Assembly: GCA_963703355.1 (NCBI GenBank)
Contig: OY969813.1
Span: forward strand, 992,001 to 1,056,000
From: Puia sp963703355
GTDB lineage: Bacteria > Bacteroidota > Bacteroidia > Chitinophagales > Chitinophagaceae
Length of the DNA stretch: 64,000 nt
Direction of reading: 5' to 3'
In this document: in pieces, positions 1 to 7,869 of the stretch
How the letters are laid out: each line of letters opens with the position of its first letter
Position numbering within the stretch: position 1 is the stretch's first letter
Notes under the pieces: model-generated
What the model saw: only the letters and a program-made list of their open reading frames with translations
What the model was told of the DNA's origin: nothing
Databases searched by the model: none
Position numbers and translations under genes: made by a program

Positions 1-767
1 CCCGTGATAAAATCCTCTGTGAGATGCACACCTGTTGAACCAGACCTGCTTCCAAAATAGTACGTACTCAGCGACACACCATATGCGTCTGTGCCCGGAA
101 AGCCGCCATCAGCGGGAATCGAAGGACCGAAGGGGTCAATCACGATACCTGCATAAGGGCTGTACTGTTTATCGCGACATTTACCATCTCCATACGATGC
201 ATAGCTGCTGCTATAAAAATCTCCTGGTGGCGGGTTGAAGGCACCCCATACTTTTATTCCGCGGACGATCACTCCTTTCGCTTCCTGCAAGCCGATGCCG
301 AAAGCCACATTCGGAGCCTGTGTAAAATCGAAGATGGTTCCTGATCCGTCGGACTCGCCCGCGGTGCCCGCTCCGATTAAATTGGTGGTCCAGAAAACAT
401 AACTGCCATTTATTTTTTTCTTGCCTATCAACGGTTCTTTCATCGGAAATCTTCCGGCAGGAAGAAAAAGATTGGGAAGCTGTCGCGCGATACAGGAGTC
501 ATATTGCTGCTGAAAATAAGGCGCGTAGTCGGCGTATGCCAATGGAGGCGGCACCACAAAAGGCGCCGCCGCATAGATCGGAACCCTGAACTTTAGTGTG
601 TCGCCCACCCAGAGCGTATCGCTGATACGGACAGTGTCGACAAGAGTAACATGTTTATAAATCGTATCGAACACGCTGACTTCCGGATTCGGCGTCTGCC
701 TGTTTGATGTCGATGCAAGTGGCGCGCAACCCGTTGCAACTATGATGAGCAATAAATAATTTTTCAT
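1..767 (-). CDS. Partial lipoprotein, possible beta-helix surface protein (3' end outside window)
   Basis: An open frame begins at the ATG at 767-765 and runs without a stop to the left edge, giving about 255 residues. It starts MKNYLLLIIVATGCAP, a lipoprotein signal with Cys at residue 14, so the product is probably anchored in the outer membrane or periplasm. The segment KGVIVRGIKVWGAF after about residue 170 is followed by Gly/Ser-rich sequence, which resembles one rung of a right-handed beta-helix, but the fold is an inference. It lies 24 bases downstream of the small membrane protein on the same strand and may belong to the FecR/sigma transcription unit. The function is unknown. The C-terminus is missing, so family assignment would need the neighbouring contig. 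Confidence 0.75.
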   Translation of the reverse strand, partial: MKNYLLLIIVATGCAPLASTSNRQTPNPEVSVFDTIYKHVTLVDTVRISDTLWVGDTLKFRVPIYAAAPFVVPPPLAYADYAPYFQQQYDSCIARQLPNLFLPAGRFPMKEPLIGKKKINGSYVFWTTNLIGAGTAGESDGSGTIFDFTQAPNVAFGIGLQEAKGVIVRGIKVWGAFNPPPGDFYSSSYASYGDGKCRDKQYSPYAGIVIDPFGPSIPADGGFPGTDAYGVSLSTYYFGSRSGSTGVHLTEDFIT

Positions 768-791
768 GCGTAAAATTAAAAGGCCGGAATG

Positions 792-1268
792 TTATTCATC
801 CGACTCCTCCTCAAAAGATCTATCAACATCAGATTCCCTGTCAGCCGTTTCCCAATCAATAGATTCCCAGTCAACATAGTAGACGTCAAACAGATAAAAA
901 GCGAATGCGCCGAATACTGCACTTACAATAAAGAATGGATGGAACCATGTTTCGGGGAAGTTTAAGTGAACAGCGATCAAAATGCTTGTAAGAAAACAAA
1001 TGAAGAGTGCAGATTTTACAAAAATTGACGACAGGAAAAATCTATAAGATAAGAAATAAAAAACGAGGTACAGAAAAATGAGAATATGCAATGAATATTC
1101 GAGTTCAAAGCAGAAAACGCCCAGAAAAAAACCAACTCTCCACAGAAATGATTCAGCTGTTATCGTATCGGGATAAAATCGAAGGGAAGGCCAGCATGCG
1201 AATGATAATGCAACGAGCAATGTGACAACAATCCAAACCTTTAATGGGTAGAATTTATTAATATTCAT
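792..1268 (-). CDS. Small integral membrane protein with acidic tail
   Basis: The 158-residue product has about four hydrophobic segments (roughly residues 10-26, 44-60, 62-82 and 86-105, with a further one near 112-130). It ends in a strongly acidic, Asp/Glu/Ser-rich tail of about 25 residues. No family is recognised. It lies 68 bases downstream of the FecR gene on the same strand, a place where a SusC-type receptor would be usual, so it could be a co-transcribed target of the sigma factor or simply an unrelated gene. The start is the ATG at 1268, and a later start would remove the first membrane segment. Confidence 0.65.
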   Translation of the reverse strand: MNINKFYPLKVWIVVTLLVALSFACWPSLRFYPDTITAESFLWRVGFFLGVFCFELEYSLHILIFLYLVFYFLSYRFFLSSIFVKSALFICFLTSILIAVHLNFPETWFHPFFIVSAVFGAFAFYLFDVYYVDWESIDWETADRESDVDRSFEEESDE

Positions 1269-1336
1269 CGTTTCAATTATTTAAATATTGTCATTTTTTT
1301 GATACCGCCGCATTTAGTAGAGGCGGCGGTGTATTT

Positions 1337-2722
1337 TTATTTCCATATTGTAATATTGTTACCAAGATACGTTACGTGCAGGCCCTGACTTTGCAAATTT
1401 TTCAATATATCGCATAGCTCTGCACTACGTTCCATCCGGAGATTGAATTTTTTATCCGGAATTCCCATGGGATAATAAAGATCCACGCCGTACCATCTGG
1501 CTATCGCCTGCATGATATGCTGAATAGAAGTTTCCCTGTAATAAAAAGTACCGTTTTTCCAGGAGGAAACATCCTGCACACCAACATCCAAAACAGACCT
1601 TACAGAACCATCCACAATGACAGCTTGTTTCCCGATTGGCAATTGAAATCCATTGTCAGTATTTCCATGAATCAATTTGGCTCGTCCGGAAATAAGTGTA
1701 ACAGATATTTCTTTCTTATCAGGATAAGCGTTTATGTTACATTGGGACAACGGCTCAGTTTTCAGCGTTAAACCCGCAGCCCTGAGACTTTCATCCTGCC
1801 TGGATATGCTAATATTAAAATGATAAAAGGCATTCTTGGATCTTTCAATAAATACTTCGCCTGTAATTTCGATAGCTATGTTCTGCTGATCAAAATTGGC
1901 GGGATATTTAACGGTACTGGAATCATTCAGCCAAATCAATGTACCATCGGGCAGCTGAAGAATAAATTCTCCGCCTGCGGGAGTCTTCAGCAAGTAAGTT
2001 TTTTCATAAGCTGCTGTTTTTTCGTTCGGCACAGTATAAACCGGGTCTCCGGCAGCATTATGACTGATTTTGATCCCTGCCCGGCCTACACCATAACCTC
2101 TTAACATATCAGCGCCAGCTTTGTCGACTGCGTCAGAAGAAAACAAACTGGCCTGAAAACGATCTGTGTTTGACTTCGGAAATTGCTGATCTATTCTAAC
2201 TAGTATGATTGTAACACAAACGGCTACTGCCAGCAACGTCTGCACCCAACGTTTGGTTTTCATTCCCCTGGGTGAGGACTCAGATCCTATTTCTACCATT
2301 TTGCCACCTGGTGAATCCTCCGTTTTTCCCTTTTTATCGGTATCAGCAATCATCGATCCCCAATATTCCATAGGCGACAAACCGGATGATGCATCTTCAT
2401 CCATTATAATATCTCCCTCGTCCTCGTTATCCGGTAGTAGATTTTCGAAATAATTATAAACATCATCGTTCATTGATTCGGAAAGCCTGGTTTCCGAAAG
2501 AAAAGGCAGTTGCTCCTTTAACTTTTCAAAATCCCTGTCGCGTTCATTATAGTAATCCTGCATTTCTTTTCTCAAAGAATCAGGATCCGTCATCTGAAAA
2601 AAAAGCCTTTCATTCTCAGGATCCTGATTTCTCCAAAAAAGCAATTCTTCCTTTTCTGCGGGCGTTAGTTCACCGCGACTATACAAAAACAAAAACATTC
2701 CTATTTTTTGGGATTCTTTCAT
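1337..2722 (-). CDS. FecR-family anti-sigma factor
   Basis: The 461-residue product is a membrane-spanning regulator of the adjacent ECF sigma factor. Residues 1-60 resemble the sigma-binding N-terminus of Bacteroidota FecR proteins, a single membrane helix lies at about 159-176, and the FecR core (around LQLPDGTLIWLNDSS) spans about 245-360. The last 70 residues match the DUF4974 signature that usually contacts the receptor plug. It is longer than typical homologues (about 330-400) because of an acidic, low-complexity insertion between residues 75 and 155 on the cytoplasmic side. It starts 9 bases after the sigma gene, so the two are surely co-transcribed. In the family it holds the sigma factor until a TonB receptor signals, but no SusC/SusD pair follows here. 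Confidence 0.9.
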   Translation of the reverse strand: MKESQKIGMFLFLYSRGELTPAEKEELLFWRNQDPENERLFFQMTDPDSLRKEMQDYYNERDRDFEKLKEQLPFLSETRLSESMNDDVYNYFENLLPDNEDEGDIIMDEDASSGLSPMEYWGSMIADTDKKGKTEDSPGGKMVEIGSESSPRGMKTKRWVQTLLAVAVCVTIILVRIDQQFPKSNTDRFQASLFSSDAVDKAGADMLRGYGVGRAGIKISHNAAGDPVYTVPNEKTAAYEKTYLLKTPAGGEFILQLPDGTLIWLNDSSTVKYPANFDQQNIAIEITGEVFIERSKNAFYHFNISISRQDESLRAAGLTLKTEPLSQCNINAYPDKKEISVTLISGRAKLIHGNTDNGFQLPIGKQAVIVDGSVRSVLDVGVQDVSSWKNGTFYYRETSIQHIMQAIARWYGVDLYYPMGIPDKKFNLRMERSAELCDILKNLQSQGLHVTYLGNNITIWK

Positions 2723-2731
2723 ACAGTTTTT

Positions 2732-3343
2732 TTAGAGTGACGTCAGTTGGGCCCAGAGTAAGGGCAAAAAAAGCTTGATGAGATAGATGATTCTGGCATC
2801 GTCCTTAACCGCCATCCTCAGTCTTTTTAGAGCAATAGTGATCTGGGCTTCAACCGTCTTTTCTGATATATTCAGTTCCGTTGCTATTTCTTTATTGCGC
2901 ATATCCCTGATAAAAGACATAATGAAAATAATCCTGCACTTCGGCGGGAGCCGTTGTATGGCCAAATCATGTAATGTCCTGGCAAATTGCCTCGCTTCTT
3001 CGCGTTCCCTCGCACGATCCTCGATACGCTGATAGAATTTTTGCACTTTTTGAAAATTCACTACCGGTGTTTCCCGGCGTCGCAGATAATCCCGACATAC
3101 GGTGAAAGTTACAAACCTCATATACCGTTCGAGGCTGTTTATTGAAGTAAACGGCCCTTTCTGACTGAACATAATGAGAAAAATATCATTGACCAGATCA
3201 GTTTCACTATGAAACACGCCTAATTTCTCATTCACCCGGCGTTTGACATCCGGAGAGTAGGTTTCATAAAACCTTCTAAAGGCAGTAACCTTACGGTTAT
3301 TGAAAGCCTCCAGCCAGTTTGGTGATAGTTTATACGATTGCAT
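2732..3343 (-). CDS. ECF RNA polymerase sigma factor (FecI-like)
   Basis: About 203 residues from the ATG at 3343. A longer frame exists only from a GTG at 3379 and would add 12 residues, Phe-rich and unlike a sigma N-terminus. Region 2 covers about residues 10-80, and region 4 lies near 125-185 with the helix-turn-helix around NKEIATELNISEKTVEAQI. This architecture is that of the Bacteroidota FecI-like factors that direct polymerase to the genes of specific nutrient-uptake systems. It is the first gene of the FecI-FecR pair, separated by 9 bases from its anti-sigma partner. The upstream intergenic region contains direct repeats that could hold its own promoter. The target genes cannot be told from the sequence. 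Confidence 0.9.
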   Translation of the reverse strand: MQSYKLSPNWLEAFNNRKVTAFRRFYETYSPDVKRRVNEKLGVFHSETDLVNDIFLIMFSQKGPFTSINSLERYMRFVTFTVCRDYLRRRETPVVNFQKVQKFYQRIEDRAREREEARQFARTLHDLAIQRLPPKCRIIFIMSFIRDMRNKEIATELNISEKTVEAQITIALKRLRMAVKDDARIIYLIKLFLPLLWAQLTSL

Positions 3344-3408
3344 AGTTGAAAAACCAAAATTAAAAAAGGGTTTTTTCACCTGCGCATAACAGTGAAAATA
3401 AAAGTACT

Positions 3409-3560
3409 AAGGTTTCAAAAAGGAAAATCCCCTAAAGATTTTAAAATATAATTTACCATCTAGGGGTAAATACTTAGTATATCATAAGGTTTGAAAACTA
3501 AATATCCCCTAAAACGCTTAAAAATAAGTCGAAGGTTTAATAACAGAAAAACCCTTAAGA
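3409..3560. repeat. Imperfect direct repeats in the sigma/rteC-like divergent intergenic region
   Basis: The motif AAGGTTT(C/G)AAAA followed after a few bases by ATCCCCTAAA occurs at 3409-3436 and again at 3486-3514, and a weaker third copy (AAGGTTTAA ... ACCCTTAA) begins at 3532. A related inverted TAGGGGTAAAT lies at 3461-3471. These copies fill an AT-rich gap of 319 bases between divergent genes, so they may be operators or sigma-recognition elements for one or both. No matching -33/-7 promoter pair could be fixed by eye. Nothing else was found in this gap. Confidence 0.5.
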
Positions 3561-3662
3561 TGCGGCCTTAAATAAATATATTTTTTTAGTCATTTTTTTC
3601 AATTATTTCACAGCCCGAAAAAAACATTTTTAAAACTTTTTTTTAACCTTGAAATATTCGTT

Positions 3663-4493
3663 ATGAAATCGTATACAGAAAAACTACACGATGAATTATT
3701 AGGAAAACTGGATGAGCTGAACCGCAGTTACGATCCGCTCATGCTCTCCGATCCGCGGCTACACCTGATCACTCAGGTCATCAATCAAATCAAAGAGAAA
3801 TTGACAACGTATTCTTTCAAAACAGAGGACGATGAAGTGCAGTATTTCAAAAATTGTTTACCAAAAATGCAATCATTATATTTTTATTACAAAGACAAAA
3901 TGGATTGGGATCGCATTGCTGTGCTGGGCACGGACAATGCCAGGTATACGTATCACGACCGGATATTCTCGCAGGCAGAAAATTTCAGGGCAGACAACAG
4001 AACTTTCTGCGACTATTACCGGGACGGAACCAATGAGCTAGACTATTTTTATTTTTCGAGGAACAGTCCGGCAAACCTGGAAATGCATTTCGATGTAAGG
4101 CAGATCATTGATGCCTCTACCCCGCCCCTGCATACTGAACTGCTTGCGAAATTTATTGCTTACACGAGACTGGAATTTGACTCCAAAAAGGCCATTTCCG
4201 AAAACGAAGAAACATTAAGTCCTGTAAAGGCCGATAGAACAACATTGAAGTGGACCGCAAAACAAATTGACATCATTGAATTGGGTTATGCTCTCAAGGA
4301 AGCCAACGCATTCAATGATGGAAACGTTTCGTTGAATGAGATCTTTAAGTTCTTTCGAGATTCTTTTGACATGGAGATCGGTAATTCATCCAGGTTATTT
4401 CAGGACCTTGTACGGAGAAAATCCAGCAGCCCATTATTTTTAGATCTTCTGAAAAAAAAACTACTTCAAAGGATCGATACATACCTGAATTGA
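3663..4493 (+). CDS. RteC-family protein
   Basis: The 276-residue product matches the RteC family. The N-terminal half is helical, and the C-terminal block around residues 190-270 (from KWTAKQIDIIELGYALKEAN to the DLVRRKSSSPLFLDLLKKKL segment) is the conserved part. RteC was named as a regulator of excision and mobilisation in Bacteroides conjugative transposons such as CTnDOT, but many chromosomal homologues with no transfer genes exist. Here no integrase, excisionase or tra gene is nearby, so its role is open; a stand-alone DNA-binding regulator is most likely. It is transcribed divergently from the sigma factor and converges on the DUF6266 gene, 12 bases from its stop. Confidence 0.8.
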   Translation: MKSYTEKLHDELLGKLDELNRSYDPLMLSDPRLHLITQVINQIKEKLTTYSFKTEDDEVQYFKNCLPKMQSLYFYYKDKMDWDRIAVLGTDNARYTYHDRIFSQAENFRADNRTFCDYYRDGTNELDYFYFSRNSPANLEMHFDVRQIIDASTPPLHTELLAKFIAYTRLEFDSKKAISENEETLSPVKADRTTLKWTAKQIDIIELGYALKEANAFNDGNVSLNEIFKFFRDSFDMEIGNSSRLFQDLVRRKSSSPLFLDLLKKKLLQRIDTYLN

Positions 4494-4505
4494 AATCGAA
4501 TCTGG

Positions 4506-5144
4506 TCACGATAAAACATTCAAGACGCCCATATATCGACTCTCAGATTTCTTTGGACTGTTCGCCGAAATAAACCCAATGTAAGTTTGCACGGCTTTAC
4601 CCGCAAATGATTCAACTTCCAATATACAACTGGTGATACCCTCATTAATTGCATATTGGCCGATGATCCAACGATTGAATTCTTCCTGATAAGCAGCAAC
4701 AAATGTATTCCCTGCCGTAAGATCTCTGTCGATTCCGTCCCCTATATTCCAGCTAAGCAATATTTTTCCGGATTCGGGTGAGGAGATTACCGGAGGCTGT
4801 CCCAATGGAAGTCTGCCTTTACTCAGCACAATCCTTGAATAGTCAATTGTCTGGTTAGGGTACTTACCGGTAATAGCCGATTTGTTTTCCGATAGTGCTT
4901 TATTGAACCAGGACATGTTTGAAGCCGATAACCCGAATGTTTCTTTAAGTAAATCTTTTAAAGGTTTAAGAAACGCAGATATGAGTTTAAACTTCTCTCT
5001 TTGTTCCAACTGGGATATTGTGGGGATCGTGTTTCTGTGTATTGGTTTGCTTCGAATGACGGGTATTCCCTTCCAGGTTGAGAATACAACGGAACCAACT
5101 GATCCACTGAAGGTTCCTAAAATACCATTGCTATACGTTGCCAC
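4506..5144 (-). CDS. DUF6266 family protein (copy 1)
   Basis: The 212-residue product opens with ATYSNGILGTFSGSVGSVVF, then a WKG element and a Gln-rich helix (SQLEQREKFKLISAFLKPL), the signature of DUF6266. These proteins are common in Bacteroidota, often beside phage-like or contractile-injection genes, but their function is unknown. The C-terminal half looks like one immunoglobulin-like domain. The start is a GTG at 5144-5142. The gene lies downstream of its paralogue at 5248-5889 on the same strand, separated by a hairpin, so it may have its own promoter or depend on read-through. The two paralogues share the same layout but are well diverged. Confidence 0.8.
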   Translation of the reverse strand: MATYSNGILGTFSGSVGSVVFSTWKGIPVIRSKPIHRNTIPTISQLEQREKFKLISAFLKPLKDLLKETFGLSASNMSWFNKALSENKSAITGKYPNQTIDYSRIVLSKGRLPLGQPPVISSPESGKILLSWNIGDGIDRDLTAGNTFVAAYQEEFNRWIIGQYAINEGITSCILEVESFAGKAVQTYIGFISANSPKKSESRYMGVLNVLS

Positions 5145-5189
5145 TTTTTTAAAATTATGAGTTATGAATTATGAGTGTTTTCTATTTTT

Positions 5190-5222
5190 AGAAAGGGGCC
5201 GATTTTCAGCGACCCCTTTTCT
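5190..5222 (-). terminator. Hairpin between the two DUF6266 genes
   Basis: AGAAAGGGG at 5190-5198 pairs with CCCCTTTTCT at 5213-5222 around a 14-base loop. It lies 26 bases beyond the stop of the upstream copy (5248-5889). The T-run on the minus strand is short, so termination may be partial. Confidence 0.55.
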
Positions 5223-5247
5223 AATGTCACATCAGATTTTACCTGGG

Positions 5248-5889
5248 TTATAGAATATTTACCTGACCGATGTAAATACTCTGGCCGAATTTTTTACGGT
5301 CGGCCGTCATAACTCCGATATAAACCTGTGCAGCTTTTCCACTGATGGATGTCACATCCAGTGTGTAAGTCGCCGCATTTCTCGTTGCAGCATTCTGAAT
5401 GTAAATCCAGTGTTTCAGATCATCGTTATATACCGCCACATACACCAGATCCGACATGGTAGCACTGCTGATACCGCTATTATCTGTCCACGTGAATACT
5501 AACTTTCCTGCTACTGTAGACGTTGCAAGAGGCGTCGTAACATTCGGCAGAACGCCCTTGCTCAACAATACTTTGGAATAGTCGACCGTATAAGCCGGAT
5601 AGACACCGGCAACGGCTTCACTGTTTACAGAAAAAGCCTTATTAAAACCTGTCATTAAAGACGCAGCCGATTTACTATATGTGAAATTTAGAAAATCCGT
5701 AAGCGGTCGCAAGAATGACGTAATTAATGAAAATTTGGCCTGTCGCTCCAGCTGTGAAGCAGAAGCCTGACCTTTTCTTTTGCTTGGTGGATTACTGCGT
5801 AAAACATTGAGTTTTTTCCAGGAAGAACCGACTGCTGTGCCGACTTTCCCGCTAAAACCACCAAGATATCCTTTTTCAAATGTGCCCAT
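5248..5889 (-). CDS. DUF6266 family protein (copy 2)
   Basis: The 213-residue product begins MGTFEKGYLGGFSGKVGTAV, followed by SWKKLNVLRSNP and a helical ASASQLERQAKFSLITSFLR block, which align directly with the neighbouring paralogue. The C-terminal part again looks like a single beta-sandwich (residues about 115-213). No signal peptide or membrane segment is seen, so the protein is presumably cytoplasmic or exported by a non-Sec route. The family function is unknown. The pair followed at 6618-7227 by DUF5675 and a holin-like gene is suggestive of phage-derived structural or release genes, but that is an inference from context. Confidence 0.8.
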   Translation of the reverse strand: MGTFEKGYLGGFSGKVGTAVGSSWKKLNVLRSNPPSKRKGQASASQLERQAKFSLITSFLRPLTDFLNFTYSKSAASLMTGFNKAFSVNSEAVAGVYPAYTVDYSKVLLSKGVLPNVTTPLATSTVAGKLVFTWTDNSGISSATMSDLVYVAVYNDDLKHWIYIQNAATRNAATYTLDVTSISGKAAQVYIGVMTADRKKFGQSIYIGQVNIL

Positions 5890-6011
5890 AAAATGGTTTT
5901 TTAGTTTTTAAAAATTGATTTCATGTCAACGGTTCGTCAGGCATTGCTTCAACACGCTAAGAACAATTATAATTTTCGCCGGGCTATTCTTCGCGTGATC
6001 GTCGTGACGGA

Positions 6012-6470
6012 CGTTGACATCACAAATATGCATCGCCGGGAGAGTGGCGTTTCACAGTTGGGATCACAGTTGGGATAGATATTTTTTTATAAGTGGCTGT
6101 AAATAAGCGATCAAAAAAGATAAAATAATTTAAAGCGCCCATGGCTTCCTACCATATTGCTCCTGTAATGCTTCGGGGATTCTTCGAGGATTCCCGAAGA
6201 ACTCACGAAGAACTCTCGAAGAATTCTCGAAGATCTTCATTTTTAATACAGAATGAATACAGCATCGATATAGAACGACCAGGAAATTCGATTTTGTTCC
6301 ATGCGGAATATTTCCTTCAGCTTTTTCAAAAAATTCTTTTTTATTTCTTTTCTCTGAAACTCAGTCTGTTCGATAATAACTCAGCAGTTGAAAAAAAAAT
6401 AAATCGTTCACAACTGTGATCCGGCTGTGAAACGCCACTCTCCCGGTGATGCATATTTGCTCTATCAACG
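6012..6470. mobile_element. MITE-like element with long terminal inverted repeats
   Basis: The left end 6012-6072 and the right end 6411-6470 are inverted copies of each other over about 60 bases. The core of about 33 bases (AATATGCATC(G/A)CCGGGAGAG and onward) has one mismatch, the next 14 have a small indel, and the outer CGTTGA also matches. About 340 bases lie between, containing an 11-base tandem repeat and an AT-rich stretch but no transposase. The open frame at 6141-6419 inside it has low-complexity sequence created by the repeats and is not called a gene. No clear target duplication was seen. A non-autonomous transposable element is the best explanation; a large RNA hairpin is the alternative. 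Confidence 0.6.
6193..6236. repeat. 11-bp tandem repeat inside the inverted-repeat element
   Basis: Four units of the form CNCGAAGAACT follow one another (6193-6203, 6204-6214, 6215-6225, 6226-6236). Just before them TTCTTCG (6180-6186) forms an inverted copy of CGAAGAA, so this part can also fold into a hairpin. Confidence 0.7.
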
Positions 6471-6557
6471 CTGAACGCTAAACGCGGAACGCTTAACGAG
6501 GAACGCGGAACGCGAAACGCTGAACGCTGAACGCTTAACGCGAAACGCTTAACGCGG
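6467..6557. repeat. Heptanucleotide repeat array AACGCNN, 13 units
   Basis: Thirteen contiguous 7-base units AACGCNN (NN mostly GG, TT, TG, GA) run from the right end of the inverted-repeat element towards the DUF5675 gene. A second array of the same unit in the opposite orientation lies at 38989-39051. Confidence 0.85.
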
Positions 6558-6617
6558 AATGGGATATGTGGATCACTATGCGTTATACCTTAAGCTTTAA
6601 GCTTAAAAATTAGACTC

Positions 6618-7031
6618 ATGGAACTGGAGCTTATCAGGACATATTTTGACGAGGGAACCAATGGAGTAATTCTTTACCAGGAACGTTTGTTGTCGTACGC
6701 AATTGAACTTCCGTGGAAGAACAACCAGGCGCGGGTTTCGTGCATCCCTGAGGGAAGATATGAACTGATAAAAAGATGGAGCCCGAAATTCGGTCGTCAT
6801 TTACAGGTTATGAATGTGCCCGGCCGGGAACTAATTCTCATTCATCCTGCCAATGAGGCATTGCTCGAACTGAAAGGCTGTATTGCTCCTGTATGTTTAA
6901 TAACCGGTGCCGGAAAAGGAATCCAATCCCGACTGGCACTGCGAAAGTTGACCAGTCTGGTATTTGGTGCCCTTGACCGGTACGAACAAGTATTCATAAC
7001 AATTAAAAAAGATCATTATGAATTTAGTTGA
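6618..7031 (+). CDS. DUF5675 family protein
   Basis: The 137-residue product shows the DUF5675 pattern: a short strand-rich N-terminus ending in CIPEGRYEL, then SPKFGRHLQVMNVPGRELIL, IHPAN and a GCI turn. The family is frequent in bacteriophage and phage-like loci, where it is often next to holins, and a role in cell-wall handling has been suspected but is not established. It has no signal peptide. Its stop overlaps the start of the holin-like gene by 14 bases, so the two are translationally coupled. The ATG at 6618 is the only start that retains the first conserved strand. Confidence 0.8.
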   Translation: MELELIRTYFDEGTNGVILYQERLLSYAIELPWKNNQARVSCIPEGRYELIKRWSPKFGRHLQVMNVPGRELILIHPANEALLELKGCIAPVCLITGAGKGIQSRLALRKLTSLVFGALDRYEQVFITIKKDHYEFS

Positions 7032-7227
7032 AAGGGCCGTATCACCCACGCCCACATTCTTTCAAAAGCTGAGAAACATCGGGTTGGTGCTGGCCGCTAT
7101 AAGCGCAGCCATTATCGCCGCACCCGTTACATTACCCGCGATCATAAAAACAATCGCAGGTTACTTAGCCGTTGCCGGAACTGTGTTGAGTGGAGTGAGT
7201 CAGGTTACCACCACTACCGGAGATTAA
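7018..7227 (+). CDS. Small hydrophobic holin-like protein
   Basis: The 69-residue product has a short charged N-terminus (to about residue 23) followed by two hydrophobic, Ala/Ile-rich segments at about 24-42 and 46-62, and a polar Thr-rich end. Size, topology and tight coupling to a DUF5675 gene resemble phage holins or small phage-derived membrane proteins. No specific family is recognised and lysis activity is not shown. A strong terminator follows 28 bases after the stop, closing the two-gene unit. Confidence 0.65.
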   Translation: MNLVERAVSPTPTFFQKLRNIGLVLAAISAAIIAAPVTLPAIIKTIAGYLAVAGTVLSGVSQVTTTTGD

Positions 7228-7255
7228 TCATTTCCCATAGGATTTGATTAATAAA

Positions 7256-7294
7256 GCCCCTGTCCGCCTAACGCGGATGGGGGTATTGTTTTTG
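7256..7294 (+). terminator. Rho-independent terminator after the DUF5675/holin-like pair
   Basis: CCCCTGTCCGC (7257-7267) pairs with GCGGATGGGGG around the loop CTAAC with one mismatch, and is followed by ATTGTTTTTG. Confidence 0.85.
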
Positions 7295-7376
7295 CAAACC
7301 CTTTTTTGGATATTACTAAAAATTGAAAAATTCAAATTGCAAAAGGCCAGATTTTCGGGGGACTGACAGTTGACGA

Positions 7377-7655
7377 TTATGGTGCCAAATGTGTGGGAAT
7401 AACTTTTAAAACTTGAAAGTCGCCATAGTAAGTTCCTTGCACATCTACTAAAACATCTTCGGGTTGACCTGTTGGTGTTCTTTCTTTAAAATTAATGTAA
7501 ACCCTCACTATGCTTTGATTGTAATCCAATACATTCGCCCCAATTTGATAAATGGCAAAATCCTGTGGGGCTGATTCAAAACTGCTTATGTAAGCCTGAC
7601 ATTTAGGAGTACCTAATACAAAATCAATAGTCTGATGAATTGTTTCTGCTTTCAT
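7377..7655 (-). CDS. Hypothetical protein, 92 residues
   Basis: The product has a mixed alpha/beta composition, with a helix near residues 1-25 and strands around VRVYINF and VLVDVQGTYYGDFQVLKV. No signal peptide, membrane segment or known motif is visible. It stands alone on the minus strand: the gene upstream (7870-9222) is separated by 214 AT-rich bases in which nothing else was found. Coding is supported by ATG start, balanced amino-acid use and absence of a competing frame. A small cytoplasmic protein of unknown role is all that can be said. Confidence 0.5.
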   Translation of the reverse strand: MKAETIHQTIDFVLGTPKCQAYISSFESAPQDFAIYQIGANVLDYNQSIVRVYINFKERTPTGQPEDVLVDVQGTYYGDFQVLKVIPTHLAP

Positions 7656-7869
7656 GTTGCAATTGTAAATTTTGAATACTTATTATTAAAATAAAAAGAA
7701 CTAAAAATGTTTTCCGTTTGGGACCAACATATTCAATTAGTTAAAAATTGAATGATAATAATGACTTTAGAATTACTAATTTTTTCAAAATTAATTAAGC
7801 ATTATTCACTATATGCATCAACCTTCAAATCATATTTCAACGCACAGATATATCTTGGATTATAAATTT

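Noticed and set aside
3663..4493. RteC-like gene as a mark of an integrated conjugative element
   Set aside because: No integrase, relaxase or tra gene is visible nearby, and chromosomal RteC-like genes without such genes are common.
6141..6419. 92-residue plus frame inside the inverted-repeat element
   Set aside because: Its sequence comes from the 11-bp repeats and AT-rich filler, and no family or ribosome site supports it.
6467..6557. Possible CRISPR array
   Set aside because: The 7-base units are contiguous, with no spacers and no cas genes.
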